A stretch of DNA of 64,000 nucleotides from DASXRA01 sp036502575 (GCA_036502575.1 DASXYL010000018.1:13813-77812), one strand, 5' to 3'; numbered from the stretch's first letter, positions 15,923 through 25,492 are shown. A program made the numbers and translations. The notes: a model not told the origin generated them from the sequence alone.

Positions 15923-15971
15923 TGTTCGGCCGGTTCACAGCAATCCACCGATCGGGTGAGAGGTTCAAGCG

Positions 15972-16352
15972 ATGGCAGACGTCCCCGACGACCTGAAGTA
16001 CACCGCCGAACACGAGTGGGCCAGAGTCGGCGGAACGACGATCCGGATCGGCGTCACCGACTACGCGCAGGAGGCGCTGGGCGATGTCGTCTACGTGACC
16101 CTGCCGGAGGTCGGTGCGAAGGTCGGTCAGGGTGACGCGTTCGGCGAGGTCGAGTCCACCAAGAGCGTGTCGGACCTGTACGCGCCGGTCACCGGGACAG
16201 TCACTGCGCGCAATGATGAGCTCGAATCTCGGCCCGAGCTGATCAACAGCGACCCGTACGGCGAGGGGTGGATCGTCGAGATCGAGGCGGCCGACCCGGC
16301 CCAGGTCGACGGGCTGCTCGACCCCGCGGCTTACGGCACGCTCAGCTCCTAA
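15972..16352 (+). CDS. gcvH: Glycine cleavage system H protein
   Basis: Lipoyl carrier that shuttles the aminomethyl group between the P and T proteins. 126 residues of the usual length, with the lipoyl-lysine motif GEVESTKSVSDLYAPV and the N-terminal YTAEHEWARV. It follows DUF881 by 49 nt with GTGAGAGG upstream as ribosome-binding site. gcvP lies 3.1 kb downstream behind its own riboswitch; no gcvT is in the window. Confidence 0.97.
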   Translation: MADVPDDLKYTAEHEWARVGGTTIRIGVTDYAQEALGDVVYVTLPEVGAKVGQGDAFGEVESTKSVSDLYAPVTGTVTARNDELESRPELINSDPYGEGWIVEIEAADPAQVDGLLDPAAYGTLSS

Positions 16353-16531
16353 TGGCCCACCGCTGATTGCCGTGCGCTGCCCGGGCAAACTAGGCTCGCT
16401 GCACCGGTCCGGTTGCGCGAAAACGTGGCGCGGCGGGCCGGTTACAACCCCCCGGCGACCGTGAGCGTTTTCGGCCAGGCAATCATGTCTTGCGCACCGC
16501 TCGCATCGTCCGCATAGGAAGGGGCACCCGA

Positions 16532-17056
16532 GTGTTCTGCACTGCCTGTGGCGCCGAGAACCCTGTTGGTGGCCGATTCTGCTCCAACTGTGGCGCCGCG
16601 CTGCCCGAAACCGGCTACGCGAACGCCCCCGATGCGACGAGCGTGATCTCGGCGACCGGTGGTCTCTCCGAGACCGAGGGCGAGTTCTCGCCCGAGGCTC
16701 ACCAGGGCGCCGTCGACGCGCTCACCCCGGGATCGGCACTGCTGGTGGTCAAACGCGGGCCCAACGCCGGGAGCCGTTTCCTGCTCGACCAGGACGTCAC
16801 TACCGCCGGCCGGCACCCGGACAGCGACATTTTTTTGGACGATGTCACAGTCTCGCGTCGGCATGCCGAGTTCCGTCGCGAGGGCAGTGGCTATACCGTC
16901 CATGACGTGGGCTCGCTCAACGGCACGTACGTGAACCGTGAACGCATCGACGCGGCCCCGCTCGCGGGAGGCGACGAGGTGCAGATCGGCAAGTTCCGGC
17001 TGGTGTACCTGACCGCCGCCGTTCGAGCGGGGGTCGGGGCAGGACAGCCGGCGTGA
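16532..17056 (+). CDS. FHA-domain protein with N-terminal zinc ribbon (GarA position)
   Basis: 174 residues. The N-terminus is a four-Cys zinc ribbon (CTACGAENPVGGRFCSNCG), then an acidic linker, then an FHA phosphothreonine-binding domain from TAGRHPDSDIFLDDVTVSRRH to GSLNGTYVNRERI. Location after gcvH and before merR equals garA (Rv1827), which regulates 2-oxoglutarate metabolism through an N-terminal ETTS phosphosite. I see no ETTS here and GarA has no zinc ribbon at this end, so regulation may differ. Start GTG 16532 follows AGGAAGGGG. Confidence 0.88.
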   Translation: MFCTACGAENPVGGRFCSNCGAALPETGYANAPDATSVISATGGLSETEGEFSPEAHQGAVDALTPGSALLVVKRGPNAGSRFLLDQDVTTAGRHPDSDIFLDDVTVSRRHAEFRREGSGYTVHDVGSLNGTYVNRERIDAAPLAGGDEVQIGKFRLVYLTAAVRAGVGAGQPA

Positions 17057-17068
17057 GGCGGCCGGTCG

Positions 17069-17139
17069 GCGACCGGCCGAGCGTGGTTGCCCCATGACGG
17101 TGTATCCCAGCGACCGGTCGAGCGTGGTCGCCTCATGAC
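17069..17139 (+). repeat. Duplicated 30-bp segment over the merR start
   Basis: GCGACCGGCCGAGCGTGGTT... at 17069-17098 recurs at 17110-17139 with 27 of 30 identities, each ending CATGAC. The distance of 41 bp puts the upstream ATG (17094) out of frame with merR. The copies could be a duplicated operator or a decoy initiation region. Confidence 0.85.
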
Positions 17140-17875
17140 CGCCACCAGTGCGGCGACGCAGGCGACGCTGTCCATCGGCGAGGTGCTCACCCAGCTGCGC
17201 GGTGACTTCCCGGACATCACCATCAGCAAGATCCGCTTCCTGGAGACCGAGGGTCTGGTCCGGCCGGACCGCACCCCGTCCGGGTACCGCAAGTTCTCGC
17301 CGGCGGACGTCTCGCGGCTGCGTTACGTCCTCGCCCAGCAACGCGACCACTACCTGCCGCTGCGCGTCATCAAGGACCAGCTGGACGCGATCGACCGCGG
17401 ACTGGTGCCGCCCGGACCGGGAGGCGTGCCGCGCGTTCCTCATCTCGCCATCGCCGACAACGCTCCGACCGCCGAGCACTTCCGACCGGTCACCCCGACG
17501 TTGCGGCTGTCTCGCGACGAGCTGCTCAACGCCACCGGGCTCAACGCCGAGCAGCTCGGTGAGCTCGAACAGTTCGGCATGATCAGCGCCCGGCCCGGTG
17601 GCCACTACGACGACGATGCGCTCGCCGTCGGCCAGGTCGTCGCCGAACTCGCCCGCTACGGCCTCGAGGGACGTCACCTGCGCGCGTTCCGGACCGCCGC
17701 CGAGCGTGAGATCGGGCTGTTCTCGCAGGTCGTCGGGCCGATGGCCCGGCAGAAGGGCACCGAGGCGAAGGCCCGCGCCGAGGAGGCGGTCCGCGACCTG
17801 GCCTCCTTGTCGGTGCGCCTGCACGCGGCACTTGTCCAGATCGGGCTGCGCGATGTGGCGGGCGGCTCCACCTGA
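17135..17875 (+). CDS. MerR-family transcriptional regulator (Rv1828 type)
   Basis: 246 residues. The N-terminal winged HTH spans about residues 10-85 (SIGEVLTQLRGDF, ISKIRFLETEGLVRP, SGYRKFSPADVSRLRYVL). Homologues at this locus are larger than classical MerR and have a C-terminal domain without metal-binding cysteines, as here. Start ATG 17135 lies in the second copy of a 30-bp duplication. Target genes are unknown; binding near its own promoter is plausible. Confidence 0.88.
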   Translation: MTATSAATQATLSIGEVLTQLRGDFPDITISKIRFLETEGLVRPDRTPSGYRKFSPADVSRLRYVLAQQRDHYLPLRVIKDQLDAIDRGLVPPGPGGVPRVPHLAIADNAPTAEHFRPVTPTLRLSRDELLNATGLNAEQLGELEQFGMISARPGGHYDDDALAVGQVVAELARYGLEGRHLRAFRTAAEREIGLFSQVVGPMARQKGTEAKARAEEAVRDLASLSVRLHAALVQIGLRDVAGGST

Positions 17876-17975
17876 ACGTGGTTTGGCGGGTCTTGGCCAC
17901 GCCTCTGCACATCCTTTGCGTGTAGCGTCGAATACGCACAGATTCAGCTGCTGATCTGCCGGCAAGGAGGAACTC

Positions 17976-18446
17976 GTGCATCCCTTGCGCGTCATCGGCG
18001 TGCGTGTCGAGCTGCCGGCTAACCAGCCTGTCGTCTTGCTGCGCGAAGAAGACGGGGTGCGCTACCTGCCCATCTGGATCGGCGCGGTCGAGGCGTCGGC
18101 CATCGCGTTTCAGCAGCAGGGCGTGCAGACCGTCCGACCGCTGACCCACGATCTGATGCGGGATCTCATCAAGGCGCTCGGCGTCCGGCTCGAAGCGGTC
18201 CACATCACCGAATTGCGCGACGACGTCTTCTACGCCGAACTGCGCTTTCATGGCGGCGTGAGCGTCAGCGCGCGGCCGTCGGATGCGATCGCGCTGGCCC
18301 TACGCTGCGACGTGGCGATCCTCGGCACGGACGCCGTCCTCGACGCCGCCGGCATCGAGATCCCCGACGAGCAGGAGGACGAAGTCGAACGGTTCCGGGA
18401 GTTCCTGGACAACGTCTCGCCCGAGGACTTCGCCTCGGGAACTTAA
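17976..18446 (+). CDS. Bifunctional nuclease family protein (DUF151)
   Basis: 156 residues, with PLRVIGVRVELPANQPVVLL, RYLPIWIGAVEASAIAFQQQ and SARPSDAIALALR, which are the conserved blocks of the DUF151/BFN family. Plant members have nuclease activity; the bacterial role is not settled. It starts on GTG 11 nt after AAGGAGG and sits between two MerR genes, the conserved Rv1828-Rv1829-Rv1830 order. Confidence 0.92.
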   Translation: MHPLRVIGVRVELPANQPVVLLREEDGVRYLPIWIGAVEASAIAFQQQGVQTVRPLTHDLMRDLIKALGVRLEAVHITELRDDVFYAELRFHGGVSVSARPSDAIALALRCDVAILGTDAVLDAAGIEIPDEQEDEVERFREFLDNVSPEDFASGT

Positions 18447-18609
18447 CGCCTTGCTACTCTCAACCTCTCGATGAGGGTGACCGCGCTCGGCGCGTCGCGT
18501 TGACCACCACCACCGACGGTCCTACCGTCAGCTCATCGACACACTTCCGCGGCGACTCGGTGTCACCCCGTCGCACGCTAACCCGCTGATCGATATAGGA
18601 GGCGCCACC

Positions 18610-19194
<585 letters not shown>

Positions 19195-19276
19195 TCACCG
19201 GCGTCGTCTGCATCACCCTCGGCTTGACGCTGGACCGACCCTGGCTGCTGGTACCGTCAATCCAGGCTGCTGATCA

Positions 19277-19381
19277 CGCGTGGGAGAGCCGGCTCGGTAC
19301 GTCCGAGGCGGCGCCGAAGGGGCAACTTCCCCGGAACCTCTCAGGCACCCGGACCGCGCGGACTAGGCCACTCTGAAGGGC
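19277..19381 (+). promoter_or_regulatory. Glycine riboswitch upstream of gcvP
   Basis: The conserved core is visible in order: GTGGGAGAGCCGG, GCCGAAGGGGCAA, a CCCCGGAAC turn, CTCTCAGGCA, GGACCGCGCGGAC and the closing CACTCTGAAGGG. Only one full aptamer is clear, 75 nt before the gcvP ATG. Glycine binding normally turns on glycine cleavage genes. Confidence 0.92.
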
Positions 19382-19456
19382 AACTCGCCCGACAGACGGG
19401 GCGCACGCGTCGCAAGGCGCGCGCAGCACCGTCTCGCCGAGTAGGAGCGCTACCCG

Positions 19457-22330
19457 ATGACCGATCAGCTGAGCCTGTTCGACCTGGAGCACACGTCTGA
19501 GTTCGTGTCGCGCCACGTCGGTGTGCCCGAGAACGGCGACCAGCAGCGCATGCTGGAGACCGTCGGCTACGCCTCGCTCGACGACCTGCTCGCCGACGCC
19601 GTTCCGGCCAGCATTCGCGAGAAGCTGGCGCTCGCGTTGCCGCCCGCCGCGCCGGAGGCCGAGGTCGCCGCCGAGCTGCGCGATCTCGCTGCGCGCAACC
19701 GGGTCACCACGTCGATGATCGGGCTCGGCTACTACGACACGATCACGCCGCCGGTGATCCGCCGCAACGTGCTGGAGAACCCCGCGTGGTACACGGCCTA
19801 CACGCCGTACCAGCCCGAGATCAGCCAAGGCCGTCTCGAGGCGCTGCTCAACTTCCAGACGGTGGTCGAGGACCTCACCGCGCTGCCGATCGCCGGCGCG
19901 TCGCTGCTCGACGAGGGCACCGCGGCGGCCGAGGCGATGACGCTGGCCCATCGGGTTGCGCGCGCGGGCGACGTCTTCGTGGTCGACGCCGACGTGCTGC
20001 CGCAGACCCTCGCCGTTGTGCAGACGCGCGCCCGGCCGCTCGGCCTGAGTGTGGTCACGCACGACTTCGCTGAGCCGCTGCCCGCAGGTGACGTCTTCGG
20101 GGTGCTCGTGCAGTACCCCGGCGCGTCCGGTGCGGTGCGCGACCTGCGCCCGATCGTCGACGCCGCGCACGAGCGTGGGGCCCAGGTGGTCGTCGCCGCC
20201 GACCTGCTCGCGCTCACCCTGCTCGTGCCGCCCGGCGAGGTCGGCGCGGATATCGCCGTCGGCACCACGCAGCGCTTCGGGGTACCGATCGGGTTCGGCG
20301 GTCCGCACGCGGGCTACATCTCGATCAGAGCCGGTCTCGAGCGGCAGCTGCCCGGACGTCTGGTCGGTGTGTCAGTCGACGCGGACGGCAAGCCGGCGTA
20401 CCGGCTCGCGCTGCAGACCCGCGAGCAGCACATCCGACGCGAGAAGGCGACGAGCAACATCTGCACCGCGCAGGTGTTGCTCGCGAACATCGCTGGCATG
20501 TACGCGGTCTACCACGGCCCGGAGGGGCTCACCGCGATCGCCTCGCGGATCCGGCGGTTGGCCGGCATCCTGGCCGCCGGGCTACGCGAGAGCGGCGTCG
20601 AGGTCAGTGACGCGCCGATCTTCGACACGCTCACCGTGCAGGTGCCCGGACGCGCGCACTCGGTGGTGGCGGCCGCGTTGACCGAGAGCATCAACTTGCG
20701 GCTCGTCGACGACGACACGGTCTCGATCTCCTGCGACGAGGTCACTCGGCGCGGGCATATCGTCGCCGTCTGGCGCGCCTTCGGGCTCGGGCTCAGCTTC
20801 ACCGACGTCGAGCGGCTGGACGTTGCTGATCCATTGCCCGCCGCGCTGGCCCGCACCTCGCCATTCCTCAGCCACCCTGTATTTTCGGCACACCGCTCCG
20901 AGACCTCGATGCTGCGCTACCTGCGACGGTTGGCGGATCGCGACTACGCGCTCGATCGCGGCATGATCCCGCTCGGCTCGTGCACCATGAAGCTCAACGG
21001 CACCACCGAGATGGAGCCCATCAGCCTGCCCGGGTTCGCGAGCCTGCATCCGTTCGCGCCGGCCGGACAGTTCGACGGCTACTCGCAGCTGTTCGACGAC
21101 CTGACGAAGTGGCTCGCCGAGATCACCGGCTACGACGCGGTGTCGCTGCAGCCCAACTCCGGCGCCCAGGGCGAGTTCGCCGGGCTGCTGGCGATCGCCG
21201 CCTACCACGAGGCGCAGGGCAGCACGCATCGCGACGTCTGCCTCATCCCGGCCAGCGCGCACGGAACCAACGCGGCCAGCGCGGTGCTCGCTGGCCTGCG
21301 GGTCGTCGTGGTGAAGACCGCCGGCGATGAGGGCGAGATCGATCTGGACGACCTGCGGGCCAAGCTCGCCGAGCACGCCGACTCGCTCGCCGCGCTGATG
21401 GTGACCTACCCGTCCACCCACGGCGTCTTCGAGGACCACATCGCCGAGGTGTGCGCCCTGGTGCACGATGCCGGCGGGCAGGTGTACCTCGACGGCGCGA
21501 ACCTCAACGCCATGGTCGGGTTGGCCCGTCCCGGCAAGTTCGGCGCGGACGTCTCGCATCTGAATCTGCACAAGACGTTCTGCATCCCGCACGGCGGCGG
21601 TGGGCCGGGCGTCGGCCCGGTGGCGGTCCGCTCCCATCTCGCGCCCTACCTTCCGAGCCACCCGTTGCAGTCGAACGCCGGACCCGCGACGGGCAGCGGC
21701 ACGATCGCGGCGGCCCCGTGGGGTTCGGCGTCGATCCTGCCGATCACCTGGGCCTACCTGCGCCTGATGGGCCCGACCGGGTTGACCCGGGCGACGGCCA
21801 TCGCGATCCTGTCGGCCAACTACCTCGCGAAGCGACTCGAGCCCTACTACCCGACGCTCTACTCCGGTGCGCAGGGACTGGTCGCGCACGAGTGCATCCT
21901 CGACCTACGCCAGATCACCCGCGACACCGGCGTGACCGTCGACGACGTCGCCAAGCGACTGATCGACTACGGCTTCCACGCCCCGACGATGTCCTTCCCG
22001 GTCGCCGGGACGCTCATGGTCGAGCCAACCGAGTCGGAGGACCTGGTCGAACTCGACCGGTTCATCGACGCGATGATCACGATCAAGGCCGAGATTGACC
22101 GGGTCGGCGCGGGGGAGTGGCCGGTGGACGACAACCCGCTGCGCAATGCACCGCACACCGCGCACTGCCTCGTCGGCGAGTGGGCCCACCCGTACTCGCG
22201 GGAGGTGGCGGCCTACCCAGACGGCGTGGACGCCGGTGCGAAGTACTGGTCGCCGGTGCGGCGCATCGACGGTGCCTACGGCGATCGCAACCTGGTCTGC
22301 GCCTGCCCGCCGGTGGAGGAGTACGCGTAA
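19457..22330 (+). CDS. gcvP: Glycine dehydrogenase (decarboxylating), P protein
   Basis: PLP enzyme that decarboxylates glycine and passes the aminomethyl group to lipoyl-GcvH. The single 957-residue chain contains both halves that are split into two subunits in some bacteria. The PLP lysine is K706 in LNLHKTFCIPHGGGG. Other conserved blocks are FIGLGYYDT-like MIGLGYYDTITPPVI, MIPLGSCTMKLNGTTEM and SAHGTNAASA. ATG 19457 follows TAGGAG. It has its own leader riboswitch, so it is regulated separately from gcvH. Confidence 0.97.
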   Translation: MTDQLSLFDLEHTSEFVSRHVGVPENGDQQRMLETVGYASLDDLLADAVPASIREKLALALPPAAPEAEVAAELRDLAARNRVTTSMIGLGYYDTITPPVIRRNVLENPAWYTAYTPYQPEISQGRLEALLNFQTVVEDLTALPIAGASLLDEGTAAAEAMTLAHRVARAGDVFVVDADVLPQTLAVVQTRARPLGLSVVTHDFAEPLPAGDVFGVLVQYPGASGAVRDLRPIVDAAHERGAQVVVAADLLALTLLVPPGEVGADIAVGTTQRFGVPIGFGGPHAGYISIRAGLERQLPGRLVGVSVDADGKPAYRLALQTREQHIRREKATSNICTAQVLLANIAGMYAVYHGPEGLTAIASRIRRLAGILAAGLRESGVEVSDAPIFDTLTVQVPGRAHSVVAAALTESINLRLVDDDTVSISCDEVTRRGHIVAVWRAFGLGLSFTDVERLDVADPLPAALARTSPFLSHPVFSAHRSETSMLRYLRRLADRDYALDRGMIPLGSCTMKLNGTTEMEPISLPGFASLHPFAPAGQFDGYSQLFDDLTKWLAEITGYDAVSLQPNSGAQGEFAGLLAIAAYHEAQGSTHRDVCLIPASAHGTNAASAVLAGLRVVVVKTAGDEGEIDLDDLRAKLAEHADSLAALMVTYPSTHGVFEDHIAEVCALVHDAGGQVYLDGANLNAMVGLARPGKFGADVSHLNLHKTFCIPHGGGGPGVGPVAVRSHLAPYLPSHPLQSNAGPATGSGTIAAAPWGSASILPITWAYLRLMGPTGLTRATAIAILSANYLAKRLEPYYPTLYSGAQGLVAHECILDLRQITRDTGVTVDDVAKRLIDYGFHAPTMSFPVAGTLMVEPTESEDLVELDRFIDAMITIKAEIDRVGAGEWPVDDNPLRNAPHTAHCLVGEWAHPYSREVAAYPDGVDAGAKYWSPVRRIDGAYGDRNLVCACPPVEEYA

Positions 22331-22403
22331 CTGATCCGCGGAGGCGCCTTCGGCGCGGCCGCCTCGCGGCCGGCGGGCTCTTCGCGCGAGCGCTCATCGC
22401 GTT
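22331..22403 (+). repeat. Dispersed palindromic repeat, copy 2 (after gcvP, truncated)
   Basis: Begins at the gcvP stop codon. 22364-22403 matches 4793-4832 with 39 of 40 identities, and the preceding 33 bases (from GATCCGCGG) align with the inner part of copies 1 and 3. The far half, with the CGCTTCGCTTCG segment, is missing. GGCGCC and GGCCGCC stems could terminate gcvP transcription. Confidence 0.8.
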
Positions 22404-22475
22404 CTTGGTTGCGCTCATTAGGCGTGCAGAGATTGCCGCGCGGCTCAGCGCGGCGGATGGATCAGAAGCTGGGGG

Positions 22476-22724
22476 TCAGCTGGCCTGACGGTGCACGGCT
22501 GCGGCGAGCAGCTCGGTGCGGCGAGCAGCGATGCTCTGGCCGTCCGGCAGCAGCTCTCCGGTGTCTTCGAACAAGATGACGCCGTTGCAAAGGAGGCACC
22601 AGCCCTGCTCGGGGTGCGACGCGATGACGTGAGCAGCATCGCGGTCGAGCGCGTCAGCGGGCGGGCACGGCGGGTTATGCATGCACGCGCGCAGCGGACG
22701 GGCTGGTTGAGCTTCGGTGAGCAT
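22476..22724 (-). CDS. DUF5999-like small protein
   Basis: 82 residues with MHNPPCPPADALDRDAAHV, HPEQGWCLLCNGVILFEDTG and ELLPDG, the pattern of a small family common in streptomycetes and relatives with no assigned role. Two CxxC-like or paired cysteines (PPC, LLC) may bind a metal. The ATG at 22724 has AGGAAGAG 5 nt upstream; an internal ATG at 22682 would give the 68-residue form closer to the family length. Single gene, convergent with gcvP. Confidence 0.8.
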   Translation of the reverse strand: MLTEAQPARPLRACMHNPPCPPADALDRDAAHVIASHPEQGWCLLCNGVILFEDTGELLPDGQSIAARRTELLAAAVHRQAS

Positions 22725-22869
22725 TGTCTCTTCCTGTAATCGCTTGCAGTGACCTTCGACACGAGTGTGCTCCCTGCGGTAGGGATGTGCCAGTTAATCA
22801 AGACCGCCGACAAGGTGTGTCGCCGAACATATCGCCCAAAACACTGCGGCACATCGGTGTCACTGTCAC

Positions 22870-23409
22870 TTAGGGTGCAGGATCCGTGTTACGGAGCGCA
22901 TTCGACTGGTCGGCTCCGAGTAGCTCTCCGAACGAAATCCGCCAGATCGGCGGCACTTTGTCGTGGTGCCCGAGCTCGGCCCAGCGAACCCGCTGCATCA
23001 CGCGGATCAAACGCAGCGCCACCCGGAACAAGAGCCCGGCGAGCGGCAGTTCGACCAGAATTGCGGCGCCAAGTGACCACCACATGTCACTGGTACCCCA
23101 GTCGAGCACCACGTCGAACCATGCGTCACAGATCAACAGCGTCGCGGTGATGGTTGCCGACGGCACGAGCATCTGTCGCCGCTGCCACGCGTTCCAGGCC
23201 GTCCAGCCGAGAAAGCCCATCAGGACGATGTCGAAGCCCACCCACGCCGCCTTCCATTGGCCGGCCACGTATTTGTCGGGCAGGGAGGCGGCGAGAAAGG
23301 CGATCCAGGGGATGAGCAGCAGCGAGCTCGCCACGACGATGGTGAGGAAGATCCGCCGCAGGACTAGGACATGGTGGTTCTCCGGTCCCGGGGTTTGCAT
23401 CGAGGTCAC
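22870..23409 (-). CDS. Uncharacterised four-helix membrane protein
   Basis: 179 residues with about four transmembrane helices (IFLTIVVASSLLLIPWIAFL, WVGFDIVLMGFLGWTAW, TITATLLICDAWFDVVLDWG, WSLGAAILVELPLAGLLFRV) and polar tails. I do not recognise a named family. Its start overlaps the stop of the upstream HAD gene (ATGA), so both are on one mRNA. Confidence 0.75.
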   Translation of the reverse strand: MTSMQTPGPENHHVLVLRRIFLTIVVASSLLLIPWIAFLAASLPDKYVAGQWKAAWVGFDIVLMGFLGWTAWNAWQRRQMLVPSATITATLLICDAWFDVVLDWGTSDMWWSLGAAILVELPLAGLLFRVALRLIRVMQRVRWAELGHHDKVPPIWRISFGELLGADQSNALRNTDPAP

Positions 23410-23876
23410 GTCCGGCCGAGGTGGTCTTGTGCCTCACGCAGCACGGGTGTACGTGGAACCCAATCGGCGAGCGCGGCCGGGTAGCCCGCCTGCTTCGCCG
23501 CGTCGATGACCTCGGCGTCGTCGTCGATGAATGCGGCGATCTCGCGACTGGCCAGCCGGCGGAGCACGCCGAGCTTGTACAGCCGGGCTGGACGTCGATC
23601 GCCGCTACCCCGCATGAACAGCTCACCGGCCGGCAACCCGTGCTCGGCCAACCAGCGCGTCGTGACGGCGCGCAGCCACCCGGGCCGCCCGGTCAGCCAC
23701 ACCAGGTCGTGTTGCTGCGCCAGGTCGGCCGCGAGTGTCACGCCCTCCGCCAGAGGGGGGTCGCCGGCCGCGGCACCGAAGAAGCCGCCCCAGTCCTTGG
23801 GGCGGCTTTCCAGGTAGTGCAGGCGATGCCGGACATCCGCGACAACGCCGTCGATGTCGAAGACAGCCACGGTCAT
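23406..23876 (-). CDS. HAD-superfamily phosphatase-like protein
   Basis: 156 residues. Motif I is VAVFDIDGVVADV at the N-terminus (DxD present), motif II lies in LVWLTGRPGWLR, and the motif IV-type acidic pair is AAFIDDDAEVIDAA. The layout resembles polynucleotide-kinase 3'-phosphatase-like or acid phosphatase HAD members without a large cap. ATG 23876 lies 7 nt after TAGGCT, which fits a leaderless start. Divergent from guaB1. Confidence 0.82.
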   Translation of the reverse strand: MTVAVFDIDGVVADVRHRLHYLESRPKDWGGFFGAAAGDPPLAEGVTLAADLAQQHDLVWLTGRPGWLRAVTTRWLAEHGLPAGELFMRGSGDRRPARLYKLGVLRRLASREIAAFIDDDAEVIDAAKQAGYPAALADWVPRTPVLREAQDHLGRT

Positions 23877-23939
23877 GGATTCGAGCCTAATCGGAGCGCC
23901 TCCCGGCGACGCGCAGCCGGGCACTAGACTGATCGTCTC

Positions 23940-25373
23940 GTGCGCTTCGTTGACCCGGTCCCGTCGTTCGAACTGACCTACGACGACGTCTTTATGGTGC
24001 CGGCCCGGTCAGAGGTCGGGTCGCGCTTCGACGTCGATTTGTCCACAGTGGACGGTAGCGGCGCGACCATCCCGATCGTCGTGGCCAACATGACTGCTGT
24101 CGCCGGGCGACGCATGGCCGAGACGGTGGCCCGGCGCGGCGGCCTGGTGGTGCTGCCCCAGGACATCCCGGGACCCGTGGTGCGCGACGTGGTGTCCTGG
24201 GTCAAGGCCCGGCATCCGGTATTCGACACTCCGCTGACTCTCCAGCCGCAGAGCCCGGTCGGAGACGCGCTGGCCCTGCTGCCCAAGCGCGCGCACGGCG
24301 CCGTGATCGTCGTCGATGACGAGCGGCCGGTGGGAGTCGTGACCGAGGCCGACTGCCTGGGTGCGGATCGCTTCACGCAGCTGCGGCGAGTGATGTCGTC
24401 CCCGGTGCTGACCTTGCCCGACACGGCGTCGCCGCAGAAGGCGTTCGAGTTGCTCGATGCTGCGAATCGGCGCCTGGCTCCTGTCGTCGATGGGGCCGGG
24501 CGGCTGGTCGGCGTCCTGACCAAGACCGCCGCGTTACGGGCGACGCTCTACCGGCCTGCTGTCGACTCGTCCGGCCAGTTGCGTGTCGCCGCTGCGATCG
24601 GGGTGAACGGCGACGTCGCGGCCAAGGCGGCTGAACTGCTCGACGCCGGCATCGACGTGCTCGTCGTCGACACCGCGCACGGGCACCAGCAGCGGATGCT
24701 CGACGCGTTGGCGGCGGTGCGCTCGGCGTCGCCGACGGTTCCGGTGGTGGCGGGAAACGTCGTGTCCGCGGACGGGGTCCGCGAGTTGGTGGCGGCCGGC
24801 GCCGACATCGTGAAGGTCGGCGTGGGTCCTGGCGCGATGTGCACCACCCGCATGATGACCGGTGTCGGGCGCCCGCAGTTCTCGGCCGTGATCGAGTGTG
24901 CGGCGGCGGCGCGGGAGCTCGGCCGGTACGTGTGGGCCGATGGGGGAGTCCGGCATCCGCGCGATGTCGCGCTCGCGTTGGCGGCCGGAGCGTCAGCGGT
25001 CATGGTGGGTTCGTGGTTCGCGGGCACGTACGAGTCGCCCGGCGATCTGCACCAGACGGCAGACGGGCGGGCGTACAAGGAGAGCTTCGGCATGGCGTCC
25101 GCGCGGGCAGTGGCCAACCGCACCACGGGTGAGGGCGCTTTCGAACGGGCCCGCAAGGCATTGTTCGAGGAGGGCATCTCCACCGGACGCATGTATCTCG
25201 ATCCGTTGCGGCCCGGCGTCGAGGACCTGATCGATGTGATCACCGCCGGCGTGCGGTCGGCGTGCACGTACGCGGGTGCGGTGAACCTGACCGAGTTCGC
25301 CGATCGGGCCCTGATCGGGGTGCAGAGCGCGTCGGGCTACGCCGAGGGACGTCCGCAGTACACGAGCTGGTGA
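23940..25373 (+). CDS. guaB1: GuaB1-type IMP dehydrogenase family protein (probable GMP reductase)
   Basis: 477 residues. A TIM barrel with FELTYDDVFMVPARSEV, the catalytic-loop cysteine in GVGPGAMCTTRMMTGVG, and two CBS motifs inserted around 95-210 (HGAVIVVDDERPVGVVTEAD, RLAPVVDGAGRLVGVLT). In mycobacteria the GuaB1 paralogue with CBS domains acts as GMP reductase rather than IMP dehydrogenase; the same is inferred here. GTG 23940 start; TAGACT 9 nt upstream may be the -10. Confidence 0.9.
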   Translation: MRFVDPVPSFELTYDDVFMVPARSEVGSRFDVDLSTVDGSGATIPIVVANMTAVAGRRMAETVARRGGLVVLPQDIPGPVVRDVVSWVKARHPVFDTPLTLQPQSPVGDALALLPKRAHGAVIVVDDERPVGVVTEADCLGADRFTQLRRVMSSPVLTLPDTASPQKAFELLDAANRRLAPVVDGAGRLVGVLTKTAALRATLYRPAVDSSGQLRVAAAIGVNGDVAAKAAELLDAGIDVLVVDTAHGHQQRMLDALAAVRSASPTVPVVAGNVVSADGVRELVAAGADIVKVGVGPGAMCTTRMMTGVGRPQFSAVIECAAAARELGRYVWADGGVRHPRDVALALAAGASAVMVGSWFAGTYESPGDLHQTADGRAYKESFGMASARAVANRTTGEGAFERARKALFEEGISTGRMYLDPLRPGVEDLIDVITAGVRSACTYAGAVNLTEFADRALIGVQSASGYAEGRPQYTSW

Positions 25374-25397
25374 CGTCTGCCCTGCTATTCTCCGTTC

Positions 25398-25436
25398 ATG
25401 ACTTCGGGTAACGGGCTGTGGTGGTCGTCCACTTAG
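25398..25436 (+). CDS. Trp leader peptide (MTSGNGLWWSST)
   Basis: A 12-codon ORF with tandem Trp codons (TGG TGG at 25419-25424) followed by an attenuator and trpS. TATTCT 6 nt before the ATG suggests a leaderless leader mRNA. Ribosome stalling on the Trp codons when charged tRNA-Trp is scarce would favour the antiterminator. The same logic is known for the auxiliary, indolmycin-resistant TrpRS1 gene of Streptomyces coelicolor. Confidence 0.88.
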   Translation: MTSGNGLWWSST

Positions 25437-25492
25437 GACGACCCTTGCTGCACGCAACCCTTCTCGGGCCGTCCTCGCTGGGCGGCCCGTTT
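25423..25492 (+). terminator. Attenuator between the leader peptide and trpS
   Basis: Stem 1:2 pairs GGTCGTCC (25423-25430) with GGACGACC (25436-25443) and overlaps the Trp codons. The terminator stem CGGGCCG (25465-25471) / CGGCCCG (25483-25489) is followed by TTT. GGACG (25436-25440) can instead pair with CGTCC (25470-25474), which would break the terminator: a mutually exclusive antiterminator. Confidence 0.82.

Noticed and set aside
20582..21889. Long minus-strand ORF opposite gcvP
   Set aside because: Antisense shadow of a strongly conserved gene; its product is Arg/Gly/Gln-rich with no motif.
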